Shown here: positions 33,234-39,785 of the stretch, in pieces | Position numbering within the stretch: position 1 is the stretch's first letter | Layout of the letters: each line of letters starts with the position of its first letter | From: Streptomyces sp. NBC_00576 | GTDB taxonomy: Bacteria; Actinomycetota; Actinomycetes; Streptomycetales; Streptomycetaceae | Direction: 5' to 3' | Length of the DNA stretch: 64,000 bases | Assembly (NCBI RefSeq): GCF_036345175.1 | Contig: NZ_CP107780.1 | Span: 4,712,001 to 4,776,000, forward strand | The notes under the pieces: model-generated | The model's database searches: none | Seen by the model: the letters and a program-made list of their open reading frames with translations, nothing else | What the model was told of the DNA's origin: nothing | Program-made: the position numbers and the translations under genes

Positions 33234-33767
33234 TCATCGCCGCACGATCCGGAAGATCCGGATCTCCCGCTCGACCCGCGCCTGATACGTCGCGTACGGC
33301 GGCCAGAACGCCAGCAGTGCCTTCCAGGCGGCGTCCCGTTCCTCGCCCGCCAGCAACTGGGCCCTGACCGGGATGTCCTCCCCTTTCCAGCTGACCTCGG
33401 CGTCCGGATGGGCGAGGAGGTTGGCGGTCCAGGCGGGATGACCGGTACGCCCGAAGTTGGACCCGATGAGCAACCAGCTGTGCCCGGAGTCCTTCTCCGA
33501 CCCCTTCTCCGATCCCCTCTCCGGCCCCTTCCCCGCTTCCTCCGGCATGCACGCGAGCGGTGTACGCCGTAGCTGCCCGCTCTTCGCGCCGCGCGCGGTG
33601 AGCACGACCCCGGGCAGCAGCTGGGCGCTGAGCAGCACCTTCCCCCTGGTCAGCCGGTGGACGGCACGGTCGAGCGCGGGGACGACGTGCGGAGCGATCC
33701 GCGCGAAGGCCGGCGCCGAGGACACCTTCTGGACCGCCTTCACGACCCTCGCCGCTGTCACAGGCAT
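33234..33767 (-). CDS. F420-dependent nitroreductase-family (Ddn-type) oxidoreductase
   Basis: This 177-residue split-barrel protein carries Ddn-family words: VVLTARGAKSGQLRRTPL, which corresponds to the TxGxKSGxxRxxPL phosphate-binding motif, SWLLIGSNFGRTGHPAWTANL, and AEVSWKGEDIPVRA. Family members use reduced deazaflavin F420 to reduce nitroaromatics, quinones or enones. An in-frame insertion of EGSEKGSEKDS-type repeats (KGPERGSEKGSEKDSGHS) interrupts the barrel near residue 90. The gene starts one base after the acyl-CoA dehydrogenase stop, so the two are in one operon. Confidence 0.87.
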   Translation of the reverse strand: MPVTAARVVKAVQKVSSAPAFARIAPHVVPALDRAVHRLTRGKVLLSAQLLPGVVLTARGAKSGQLRRTPLACMPEEAGKGPERGSEKGSEKDSGHSWLLIGSNFGRTGHPAWTANLLAHPDAEVSWKGEDIPVRAQLLAGEERDAAWKALLAFWPPYATYQARVEREIRIFRIVRR

Positions 33768-34985
33768 TCAGACCGCCACCTCTCCCGTGTCGAAGAGCCG
33801 CGCGGCCTCGGCTGCGTGCGCCCGGAGCCGGTGCACCGGCCCGAACAGCAGCTCGTCGCCGGCGGCGCGCTTGAAGTACAGCTGGGCCTCGTGCTCCCAG
33901 GTGAAGCCGATACCGCCGTGCAGCTGAATACCCTCGGCGGCGGCGGTACGGAGGGATTCGAGGGCCTGCGCGAGAGCGATCCCGCCAACCCGCTCTCCCC
34001 CGTGGGTGGTTGTGGCTGTCGAGGCAGTTTCCCAGGCCGCGTAGTAGGCGGCCGAACGCGCCGCCTGGACCTGTACGTACACATCGGCGAGCCGATGCTT
34101 GACGGCTTGGAAGGACCCGATCGCCCGCCCGAACTGCTCGCGCCGCAAGGCGTGTTCGACGGTCAGCTCCAGTATCCGGTCGGCGGACCCGACAGCCTCC
34201 GCGGCGAGCACGGCGGCGGCGACATCACCGACGCGAACCAGGGCCCGGGAGAGGGCGTCACCGGCGTCGGCCTCCCCGTCGCCCAGCAACTCGGCCGGCA
34301 CGTCCCGCAGTTCGAGGCGCGCCTGGGGACGGGTGGCGTCGAGGGAGGTCTGCCGGGTGCGTACGAGGCCGGGGGCGTCGCCGGGGACGAGGAAGAGGAG
34401 GGTGCGCGAACGGGCGTACCCACCGGCGTGGGCGGCGACGAGGAGGAGCCCGGCGCTGTGTCCGTCGAGGACCTGCCCGACCTGCCCGTACAGCCGCCAG
34501 CCACCTGCCCGTTGGGCAGCCTGCACACCTCCGGCCCGCCCTCCCCCGGCCCAGTCGCGCCGGGGTTCACCGGTGAGGGAGAGAACGTTGGCCAGGGCGG
34601 TACCGGGGACCGCGAGAGCTGCGGTCAGGGCACCGGAGGCGATGCGCGGGAGGAGGTCGGCGCGCTGGGCATCGATGCCGAGGGCGGCGACGAGGGGAGC
34701 CGCGAGTACGGCGGTCGCGAGCATGGGAGAGGGGACCAGAGGACGGCCCAACTCCTCTGCGGCGAGCGCGAGTTCGGTCGTGGTGCCGCCAACACCGCCA
34801 TGGGCCTCGGGGATGGCGAGGCCCGGCAGGCCTAGGTCCTGGGCGAGGGCTACCCAGAGCGCGGGGTCGTACCCGGCCGGGGTGTCGACGGCGGCCCGTA
34901 CGTCGCCGGGCGAGCAGCGCTTGCGGAGCAGTTCGCGGAGAGTACGGCGGATGTGGTCCTGCTCGGGGGTGAATCGGGCGTCCAT
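33768..34985 (-). CDS. Acyl-CoA dehydrogenase, FadE28/ChsE-like
   Basis: This 405-residue FAD enzyme has the acyl-CoA dehydrogenase fold: N-terminal helices (FTPEQDHIRRTLRELLRKR), a beta-domain (about 120-230), and a C-terminal helical bundle with REQFGRAIGSFQAVKHRLADV and GGIGFTWEHEAQLYFKR. The divergent middle (AGGGRAGGVQAAQRAGG) suggests one half of a heteromeric enzyme, as in actinobacterial steroid side-chain dehydrogenases. SD AGGAGGGG precedes the ATG. Two CTGACG-type operators lie in the 169-nt region shared with the divergent thiolase-like gene. It should introduce a 2,3-double bond into an acyl-CoA. Confidence 0.9.
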   Translation of the reverse strand: MDARFTPEQDHIRRTLRELLRKRCSPGDVRAAVDTPAGYDPALWVALAQDLGLPGLAIPEAHGGVGGTTTELALAAEELGRPLVPSPMLATAVLAAPLVAALGIDAQRADLLPRIASGALTAALAVPGTALANVLSLTGEPRRDWAGGGRAGGVQAAQRAGGWRLYGQVGQVLDGHSAGLLLVAAHAGGYARSRTLLFLVPGDAPGLVRTRQTSLDATRPQARLELRDVPAELLGDGEADAGDALSRALVRVGDVAAAVLAAEAVGSADRILELTVEHALRREQFGRAIGSFQAVKHRLADVYVQVQAARSAAYYAAWETASTATTTHGGERVGGIALAQALESLRTAAAEGIQLHGGIGFTWEHEAQLYFKRAAGDELLFGPVHRLRAHAAEAARLFDTGEVAV

Positions 34986-35028
34986 GACCTGCCCCTCCTG
35001 GGCGTCCGCGGCGCCCGTTCAGCGGGAT

Positions 35029-35043
35029 CTGACGGTTCGTCAT
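35029..35043. promoter_or_regulatory. CTGACG-N3-CGTCAG operator, copy 1
   Basis: CTGACG GTT CGTCAT, with TGACG/CGTCA arms forming a perfect palindrome, between the divergent acyl-CoA dehydrogenase and thiolase-like genes. The same word recurs at 49235, 53025, 53049 and 56281. Confidence 0.8.
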
Positions 35044-35079
35044 ATTAGGGCGGACGCACCCTGCCGCACAGAGCCCGCG

Positions 35080-35094
35080 CTGATATACCGTCAG
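35080..35094. promoter_or_regulatory. CTGACG-N3-CGTCAG operator, degenerate copy 2
   Basis: CTGATA TAC CGTCAG matches 10 of 12 arm positions and starts 51 nt after copy 1, on the side nearer the thiolase-like gene. Confidence 0.6.
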
Positions 35095-35154
35095 ATTCAT
35101 GCTGAGTCTGAGTCTGAGCCGACGACGAACGGGCAGGCAACGAAAGGGCAGACG

Positions 35155-36324
35155 ATGAGCCGGAAGGTCGCGATCGTCGGGGCGGCCCTGTCGGACTGCG
35201 GCCGGGTGGACGACGTCACCCCGTACGCACTCCACGCGCAGGCCGCCCGACGGGCACTGGCGGACGCGGGGCTCGGACGGGAGGTGGTGGACGGTTTCGC
35301 GTCCGCGGGTCTCGGCACGCTGGCCCCCGCCGAAGTGGCCGAATACCTGGGCCTGCGCCCGACCTGGGTCGACTCCACCTCGGTCGGCGGCTCGACCTGG
35401 GAGGTCATGGCGGCGCACGCGGCGGACGCGATAGCGGCGGGCCACGCGAACGCCGTACTCCTCGTCTACGGCTCCACCGCCCGCGCGGACGTCAAGGCGG
35501 GCCGGCGGACGGGCAACCTCTCCTTCGGCGCGCGCGGACCCCTGCAGTTCGAGGTCCCGTACGGCCACACACTCATCGCCAAGTACGCGATGGCCGCCCG
35601 CCGCCACATGCACGAGTACGGCACGACGATCGAGCAGTTGGCGTCGGTGGCGGTCCAGGCGCGGGCGAACGCCGCGCTGAACCCGGAGGCGATGTTCCGC
35701 ACCCCGATCACCGTCGACGAGGTGCTCGACGGCCCGATGATCGCGGACCCCTTCACCAAGCTCCACTGCTGTCTGCGCTCCGACGGGGGCGCGGCGGTGC
35801 TGCTGGCGGCCGAGGAGTACGTACGGGACTGCCGCACGCGGCCGGTGTGGATCCTCGGCACCGGCGAGCACGTCTCGCACGTCAGCATGTCGGAGTGGGC
35901 CGACTTCACGGTGTCCCCGGCGGCGGTGAGCGGGCGGATCGCCTTCGAGCGGGCGGGAGTTCGGCCCGACGAGATGGACTTCGCGGAGATCTACGACGCG
36001 TTCACCTATATGACGCTGGTGACGCTGGAAGACCTCGGCTTCTGCGGCAAGGGCGAGGGCGGGGAGTTCGTGGACGCCGCGAAGAGCCGGTTGAGGGTGG
36101 CGGGCGGCGAACTGCCGGTCAACACGGACGGGGGCGGGCTTTCGGCCCAACACCCGGGAATGCGGGGCCTGTTCCTGCTGGTGGAGGCGGTGCGGCAGTT
36201 GCGCGGGGACGAGGGTGCGCGGCAGGTCCGCACGGCTGCGGGAGGGCTGCCGGAGCTGGCGGTGGCGTCGGGGACGGGGGGCTGGTTCTGCTCGTCGGGG
36301 ACGGTGGTGCTGGGCCGGGGGTGA
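35155..36324 (+). CDS. Thiolase-fold lipid-transfer protein (Ltp/SCP-x type, possible retro-aldolase)
   Basis: This 389-residue protein has the thiolase fold: AIVGAALSDCGR at the N-terminus, an interdomain loop, DFAEIYDAFTYMTLVTLEDLGF and the C-terminal NTDGGGLSAQHPGMRG. At the usual nucleophile position it reads SVGGSTWEV with no Cys. This is characteristic of SCP-x/Ltp-type enzymes that act as aldolases on steroid side chains with a DUF35 partner, rather than as thiolases. A DUF35 gene controlled by the same operator lies at 48770-49204. ATG 35155 is preferred; the frame is open far upstream without homology. It follows a purine-rich AAAGGG. Confidence 0.88.
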   Translation: MSRKVAIVGAALSDCGRVDDVTPYALHAQAARRALADAGLGREVVDGFASAGLGTLAPAEVAEYLGLRPTWVDSTSVGGSTWEVMAAHAADAIAAGHANAVLLVYGSTARADVKAGRRTGNLSFGARGPLQFEVPYGHTLIAKYAMAARRHMHEYGTTIEQLASVAVQARANAALNPEAMFRTPITVDEVLDGPMIADPFTKLHCCLRSDGGAAVLLAAEEYVRDCRTRPVWILGTGEHVSHVSMSEWADFTVSPAAVSGRIAFERAGVRPDEMDFAEIYDAFTYMTLVTLEDLGFCGKGEGGEFVDAAKSRLRVAGGELPVNTDGGGLSAQHPGMRGLFLLVEAVRQLRGDEGARQVRTAAGGLPELAVASGTGGWFCSSGTVVLGRG

Positions 36325-36381
36325 GCGGGGAGGAACCGGGGGCTGTCAGCGGTTCATCGGATACCTCCGAGGAAACCCTGG

Positions 36382-36401
36382 CCCTGGCCTTCAGGCCGGG
36401 G
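36382..36401 (+). repeat. Hairpin resembling a TnpB-element right end
   Basis: CCCTGGCC-TTCA-GGCCGGGG (8-bp stem with one G-U pair, 4-nt loop) is followed by AGGA. It has the same geometry as the hairpin at the element's right end (37715-37734). It may be part of the left end, or the scar of an earlier TnpB copy. Confidence 0.6.
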
Positions 36402-36505
36402 AGGAATCGGACTCCTGCGGAGCGGGGCAGGGAAAGGCGAATCGCCGCCAGGACGATTCGGCGTCCACCACCGACGACACGTCAGGAAGTCACAATCCGC
36501 TGTGA

Positions 36506-36511
36506 TAGTTT
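36506..36511 (+). promoter_or_regulatory. -10 box of a possible leaderless tnpB start
   Basis: TAGTTT lies 7 nt before ATG 36519 in a locally AT-rich patch, with no SD. Confidence 0.4.
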
Positions 36512-36518
36512 GTGAGCT

Positions 36519-37727
36519 ATGGTCACCCACGTGAAGCGGGCGTTCAAGTACCGCTTCCACCCGAACGATGCGCAGGCAGACGAGCTGTCGCGCACGTTCG
36601 GCTGCGTGCGGAAGGTCTACAACCTGGCCCTCGAAGCCCGTACCGTCGCGTGGTACCAGCGACAGGAGCGGGTCAACTACAACGCCACCTCGGCGATGCT
36701 CACAGCCTGGAAGAAGACCGAGGAACTCGCTTACCTGTCCGAGGTTTCCTCGGTGCCGTTGCAGCAGTGCCTGAGGCACCTGCAGGGCGCGTTCACCAGC
36801 TTCTTCGAGGGGCGGGCGAAGTACCCGCGGTTCAAGTCGCGGAAGACGTCCCGCCGCTCGGCGGAGTACACCAGCTCGGCGTTCCGCTATCGGGACGGCC
36901 GCCTGACGCTGGCCAAGATGCGCGAGCCCCTCGCCGTCGTGTGGTCCCGTCCCCTGCCCGAGGGTGCGCAGCCGTCGACGGTGACCGTGTCCCAGGACGC
37001 GGCCGGACGCTGGTTCGTGTCGCTGCTCTGCGACGACATGATCGCCCCGGCGCCGGCCACTACGGCGGCTGTCGGGATCGACGCGGGGATCACTTCCCTG
37101 GTGACCCTGTCCACCGGGGAGAAGGTCACCAACCCCCGGCACGAGCGCCGTGACCGGGTCCGCCTTGCGAAGGCCCAGCGGGAACTGTCCCGCAAGGAGA
37201 AGGGCTCCGCCAACCGGGAAAAAGCCCGGGTGAAGGCCGCCAAGGTCCACGCCCGGATCACCGACCGGCGCCGTGACTTCCTGCACAAGCTGACCACCCG
37301 TCTCGTCCGTGAGAACCAAACGGTCGTGATCGAGGACCTCACCGTCCGCAACATGGTGAAGAACGGCAGGCTCGCCCGGGCGATCTCGGACGCGGCATGG
37401 CGCGACCTGCGGACAATGCTGGAGTACAAGTGCGCCTGGTACGGGCGCGACCTGGTCGTGGTCGACCGGTGGTTCCCCAGCTCGAAGCTGTGCGGAACCT
37501 GCGGCACGATCCGGGCCGGGCTGCCGCTGAACGTCCGCGAATGGACGTGCGGCTGCGGCGCGGTGCATGACCGCGACGTGAACGCGGCGAAGAACATTCT
37601 CGCGGCCGGGCTGGCCGTGTCTGCCTGTGGAGATGGTGTAAGACCTCAACGGGATTCCTCCCGGACGGGGCAGCCGTCGATGAAGCAGGAACCCCAGCGG
37701 GCGACCGCTGGAATCCCCCGCCGTTAG
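36519..37727 (+). CDS. tnpB: TnpB, RNA-guided nuclease of IS200/IS605 elements
   Basis: This 402-residue protein has the N-terminal TnpB domain (KRAFKYRFHPNDAQADELSRTFGCVRK-type start, WKKTEELAYL, FFEGRAKYPRFKSRK) and a RuvC nuclease split in three. The catalytic acids are Asp in VGIDAGI, Glu in VVIEDLTV and Asp in HDRDVNAAKNI, and all are present. A zinc ribbon (CGTCG and CGCG) precedes the last acid. The protein appears complete and active. TnpB proteins cut DNA guided by an RNA made from the element's right end, which helps retain the element after excision. Without tnpA the element would need a transposase in trans. Confidence 0.93.
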   Translation: MVTHVKRAFKYRFHPNDAQADELSRTFGCVRKVYNLALEARTVAWYQRQERVNYNATSAMLTAWKKTEELAYLSEVSSVPLQQCLRHLQGAFTSFFEGRAKYPRFKSRKTSRRSAEYTSSAFRYRDGRLTLAKMREPLAVVWSRPLPEGAQPSTVTVSQDAAGRWFVSLLCDDMIAPAPATTAAVGIDAGITSLVTLSTGEKVTNPRHERRDRVRLAKAQRELSRKEKGSANREKARVKAAKVHARITDRRRDFLHKLTTRLVRENQTVVIEDLTVRNMVKNGRLARAISDAAWRDLRTMLEYKCAWYGRDLVVVDRWFPSSKLCGTCGTIRAGLPLNVREWTCGCGAVHDRDVNAAKNILAAGLAVSACGDGVRPQRDSSRTGQPSMKQEPQRATAGIPRR

Positions 37728-37744
37728 GCGGGGGAGGATGTCAA
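37694..37744 (+). ncRNA. Structured 3' part of a predicted omega RNA (reRNA)
   Basis: Two hairpins lie at the right end, overlapping the last tnpB codons. The first is CCAGCGG-GCGA-CCGCTGG (37694-37711), with a GNRA tetraloop. The second is CCCCCGCC-GTTA-GGCGGGGG (37715-37734), followed by AGGATGTCAA. In characterised TnpB elements the guide is the roughly 16-20 nt just after this end. Here that is the 3' end of the neighbouring isochorismatase-fold gene, read antisense. The RNA's 5' end within tnpB is not visible from sequence. Confidence 0.7.
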
Positions 37745-37745
37745 C

Positions 37746-38276
37746 TCACGTCACACCCGCCCACAGCTCGGGGATCTCGTCCGCCGGCCGGACGTCGGCG
37801 ATGCGCCACAGCCCGATCCAGCTCTTCGGGGCGACCGACTCGTCGAGCAGTACGGCGTTGACCTCGGGGTCGGGGTCGTCGCAGGCGTCGGCGCAGACGG
37901 TGACCTGGAGTCCGGTGTCGACCGCCCACCTGGTGGTGGACAGCACGGTCCCGGAGGTGGCGACGCCCGCGACCACGATCCGGCCGACCCCGGCGGCCTC
38001 CAACTGCTCGCGGAGGTCGGTGGTGGCGAAGGCACTGAAGCTGGTCTTAGTCAGCACGGTCTCGCCCTCGGCGGGGGCCAGGAGCGGGTGGATCTGCTCG
38101 CTCATGCCCTGCGGGACGACATGGAAGACGGGCAGCCCGGCCGTACGGGCGGCGGCGAGGGCGTGTGCGGCACGCTCGGCGACCGAGGGGTCGTGGCTGA
38201 AGTTGTCGACGATGTAGGTGACGTAGTCGAGGGCGAGGAATGCCGTGCGGGTGGCGGGGGCGTCAGGGGTGGCCAC
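37746..38276 (-). CDS. Isochorismatase-fold hydrolase homologue lacking the catalytic Cys
   Basis: This 176-residue protein has the cysteine-hydrolase (isochorismatase-like) fold: Asp in FLALDYV near residue 17, and Lys in VLTKTSFSAF near 77. At the nucleophile loop GVGRIVVAGVATSGTVLSTTRWAVD the Cys of the usual T-x-x-C-V pattern is replaced by Gly (TSG). Hydrolysis by the standard mechanism is therefore unlikely; it may bind a ligand or use another chemistry. GTG at 38276 has SD AAGGAGAAG. The TnpB element ends one base beyond its TGA stop, so the coding sequence appears intact. Confidence 0.85.
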   Translation of the reverse strand: MATPDAPATRTAFLALDYVTYIVDNFSHDPSVAERAAHALAAARTAGLPVFHVVPQGMSEQIHPLLAPAEGETVLTKTSFSAFATTDLREQLEAAGVGRIVVAGVATSGTVLSTTRWAVDTGLQVTVCADACDDPDPEVNAVLLDESVAPKSWIGLWRIADVRPADEIPELWAGVT

Positions 38277-38370
38277 GGGCTTCTCCTTACGGGTTACGGG
38301 GCAGGTGCCGGAGCCAGAATCGGAGAGTGCGCCCCGGTTACCCTCACCGTACCGGAGAGAGCGCCCCGCT

Positions 38371-38386
38371 TATATGGTCTATATGG
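38371..38386. promoter_or_regulatory. TATATGG direct repeat upstream of a tetR gene
   Basis: TATATGG occurs twice, 9 nt apart (38371-38377 and 38380-38386), in the divergent spacer between the isochorismatase-fold and tetR genes. It is AT-rich for this genome and may hold the promoter or operator. Confidence 0.45.
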
Positions 38387-38422
38387 TTCAGGACGAGGTC
38401 CACGACGAGGGAGACCCCGTAA

Positions 38423-38989
38423 ATGGCGTCAGAGAACCGGCCCCTGCGCGCCGACGCCCGCCGCAACCGGGACCGGCTGCTGGCGGTGGCCCGGGAGGCG
38501 TTCGCCGCCGAGGGACTCTCGGTCTCGCTGGACGAGATCGCGCGCCGGGCGGGTGTGGGGCCGGGCACGCTGTACCGGCACTTCCCCACGAAGGAGGGCC
38601 TGTTCGAGGCGGTGGTCCACGAGCGCCTCGACCCGCTCCTCACCGAGGCCCACGCTCTGCGGGACGCGGACGACCCGGGCGCGGCACTGTTCACGGTGCT
38701 TGACCGGCTGGTGACGGACGCGGTGACCAAGGCGGACCTGATCGACGCGATCGCCCACGCGGGCCCCGAGGTCCGGGCGACGGTCGACGCGACCTCCGCC
38801 GACCTCCACCGCGCGATCGGCCACCTGCTGACCCGCGCCCAGTCCGCCGGCACGATCCGCGCCGACATCGGCATCGCGGACCTGATGGCGATCCTCTCGG
38901 GCATCCTGCTGGCCCTGCGGCACCGGGCGAACGCGGGAGCGGACCCGCGCCTGGCACTGGCGGTGCTGTGCGACGGGTTGCGGGCATGA
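38423..38989 (+). CDS. TetR-family transcriptional regulator
   Basis: This 188-residue regulator has a typical TetR helix-turn-helix (ARRNRDRLLAVAREAFAAEG, then EIARRAGVGPGTLYRHFPTKEGLFEAV) and a C-terminal SBP-type ligand domain (LDRLVTDAVTKADLIDAIAHAGPEV-like helices). SD GAGGGAG precedes the ATG. It is divergent from the isochorismatase-fold gene, so it probably represses that gene and itself. The ligand is unknown. Confidence 0.92.
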   Translation: MASENRPLRADARRNRDRLLAVAREAFAAEGLSVSLDEIARRAGVGPGTLYRHFPTKEGLFEAVVHERLDPLLTEAHALRDADDPGAALFTVLDRLVTDAVTKADLIDAIAHAGPEVRATVDATSADLHRAIGHLLTRAQSAGTIRADIGIADLMAILSGILLALRHRANAGADPRLALAVLCDGLRA

Positions 38990-39065
38990 CGCCGAGGCAA
39001 CCGTCGTACTGAACGTACGTACGGGGATGTACGGGACGTACTAAAGGGTCTCCCCTACGTCTCCC

Positions 39066-39476
39066 CTACCCGCAGGCCCCGCACAGCCCCCGGTACGTCA
39101 CCTCGACCTGGGACACCGTGAAGCCGAAGCGTTCCTCCGCGGGGAGGTCCGCCAGGGGGTTGCCGGTGGGGTGGACGTCCCTGATCGTGCCGCAGTTGGA
39201 GCAGATCAGGTGGTGGTGGGGATGGTGCGCGTTCGGGTCGTAGCGCTTGGCCCGGCCGTCCGTGGCGACCTCGATGACCTCCCCGAGGGAGACCAGCTCG
39301 CCCAGGGTGTTGTAGACGGTCGCGCGGGAGATCTCCGGCAGCCGCTGGGCCGCGCGGGCGTGCACTTCGTCGGCCGTGTAATGGACGTGTTCGCCGTCGA
39401 GGACCTCCGCAACGACACGCCGCTGGGAAGTCATGCGCCAGCCGCGCCCACGCAGTCGCTCCAGCAGGTCGCTCAT
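39066..39476 (-). CDS. furA: Fur-family peroxide-responsive repressor FurA/CatR
   Basis: This 136-residue regulator has a winged-helix DNA-binding domain (LRGRGWRMTSQRRVVAEVL, ISRATVYNTLGEL) and a metal/dimerisation domain with the His cluster HHPHHHLICSNC and two CxxC pairs (ICSNC and CGAC) for structural zinc. It closely matches what I remember of Streptomyces CatR/FurA. ATG 39476 is preferred over GTG 39485 because AGGTGA lies upstream at proper spacing. It is divergent from katG, whereas in many mycobacteria and some streptomycetes furA directly precedes katG in the same operon. It should repress katG and itself until peroxide oxidises its regulatory metal site. Confidence 0.9.
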   Translation of the reverse strand: MSDLLERLRGRGWRMTSQRRVVAEVLDGEHVHYTADEVHARAAQRLPEISRATVYNTLGELVSLGEVIEVATDGRAKRYDPNAHHPHHHLICSNCGTIRDVHPTGNPLADLPAEERFGFTVSQVEVTYRGLCGACG

Positions 39477-39563
39477 ATCGTTCACCTATTCAGGTTCGGC
39501 GGAATACGCGGATTTTACCAGTGGACGTCCGGGTTCCGATAGGATATGGATTTGTCACACTTC

Positions 39564-39591
39564 TTGACTTGGACCTTGTCCATTGTAGGAT
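39564..39591 (+). promoter_or_regulatory. katG promoter with a palindrome in its spacer
   Basis: A -35 TTGACT (39564-39569) and a -10 TAGGAT (39586-39591) are spaced by 16 nt. Inside the spacer lies TGGAC-CTT-GTCCA (39570-39582), a perfect 5-3-5 palindrome and a good candidate FurA site. The leader to the katG ATG would be about 190 nt. Confidence 0.6.
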
Positions 39592-39785
39592 CGCTTATGG
39601 CGATGGCCAAGGGAGCCATGGGAGCCAAGGGACAGGAAGCGACTCCAGTGCGGCAGGAGACAGAAGAGACGTGACGGCGTGTGTGACCTCCTCCACATGC
39701 CCAGCGTCCCCCACCCCCCACCCCCAAGTTCCTGAGAGCGCAGTCGTGAGCAGCACCGAGATCTGCCCCGTCCGGAAGGATTCCC

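Larger units (their letters stand above)
36360..37744 (+). mobile_element. IS200/IS605-group element carrying only tnpB
   Basis: The element has a tnpB-type gene, no tnpA transposase, and a right end with two hairpins ending GGAGGATGTCAA. The right boundary at about 37744 is inferred from that recurring Streptomyces end sequence. The left boundary is uncertain; candidate structured sequence starts near 36360. There are no terminal inverted repeats or target duplication, as expected for single-strand HUH-type transposition. It lies between the thiolase-like and isochorismatase-fold genes. Confidence 0.72.
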
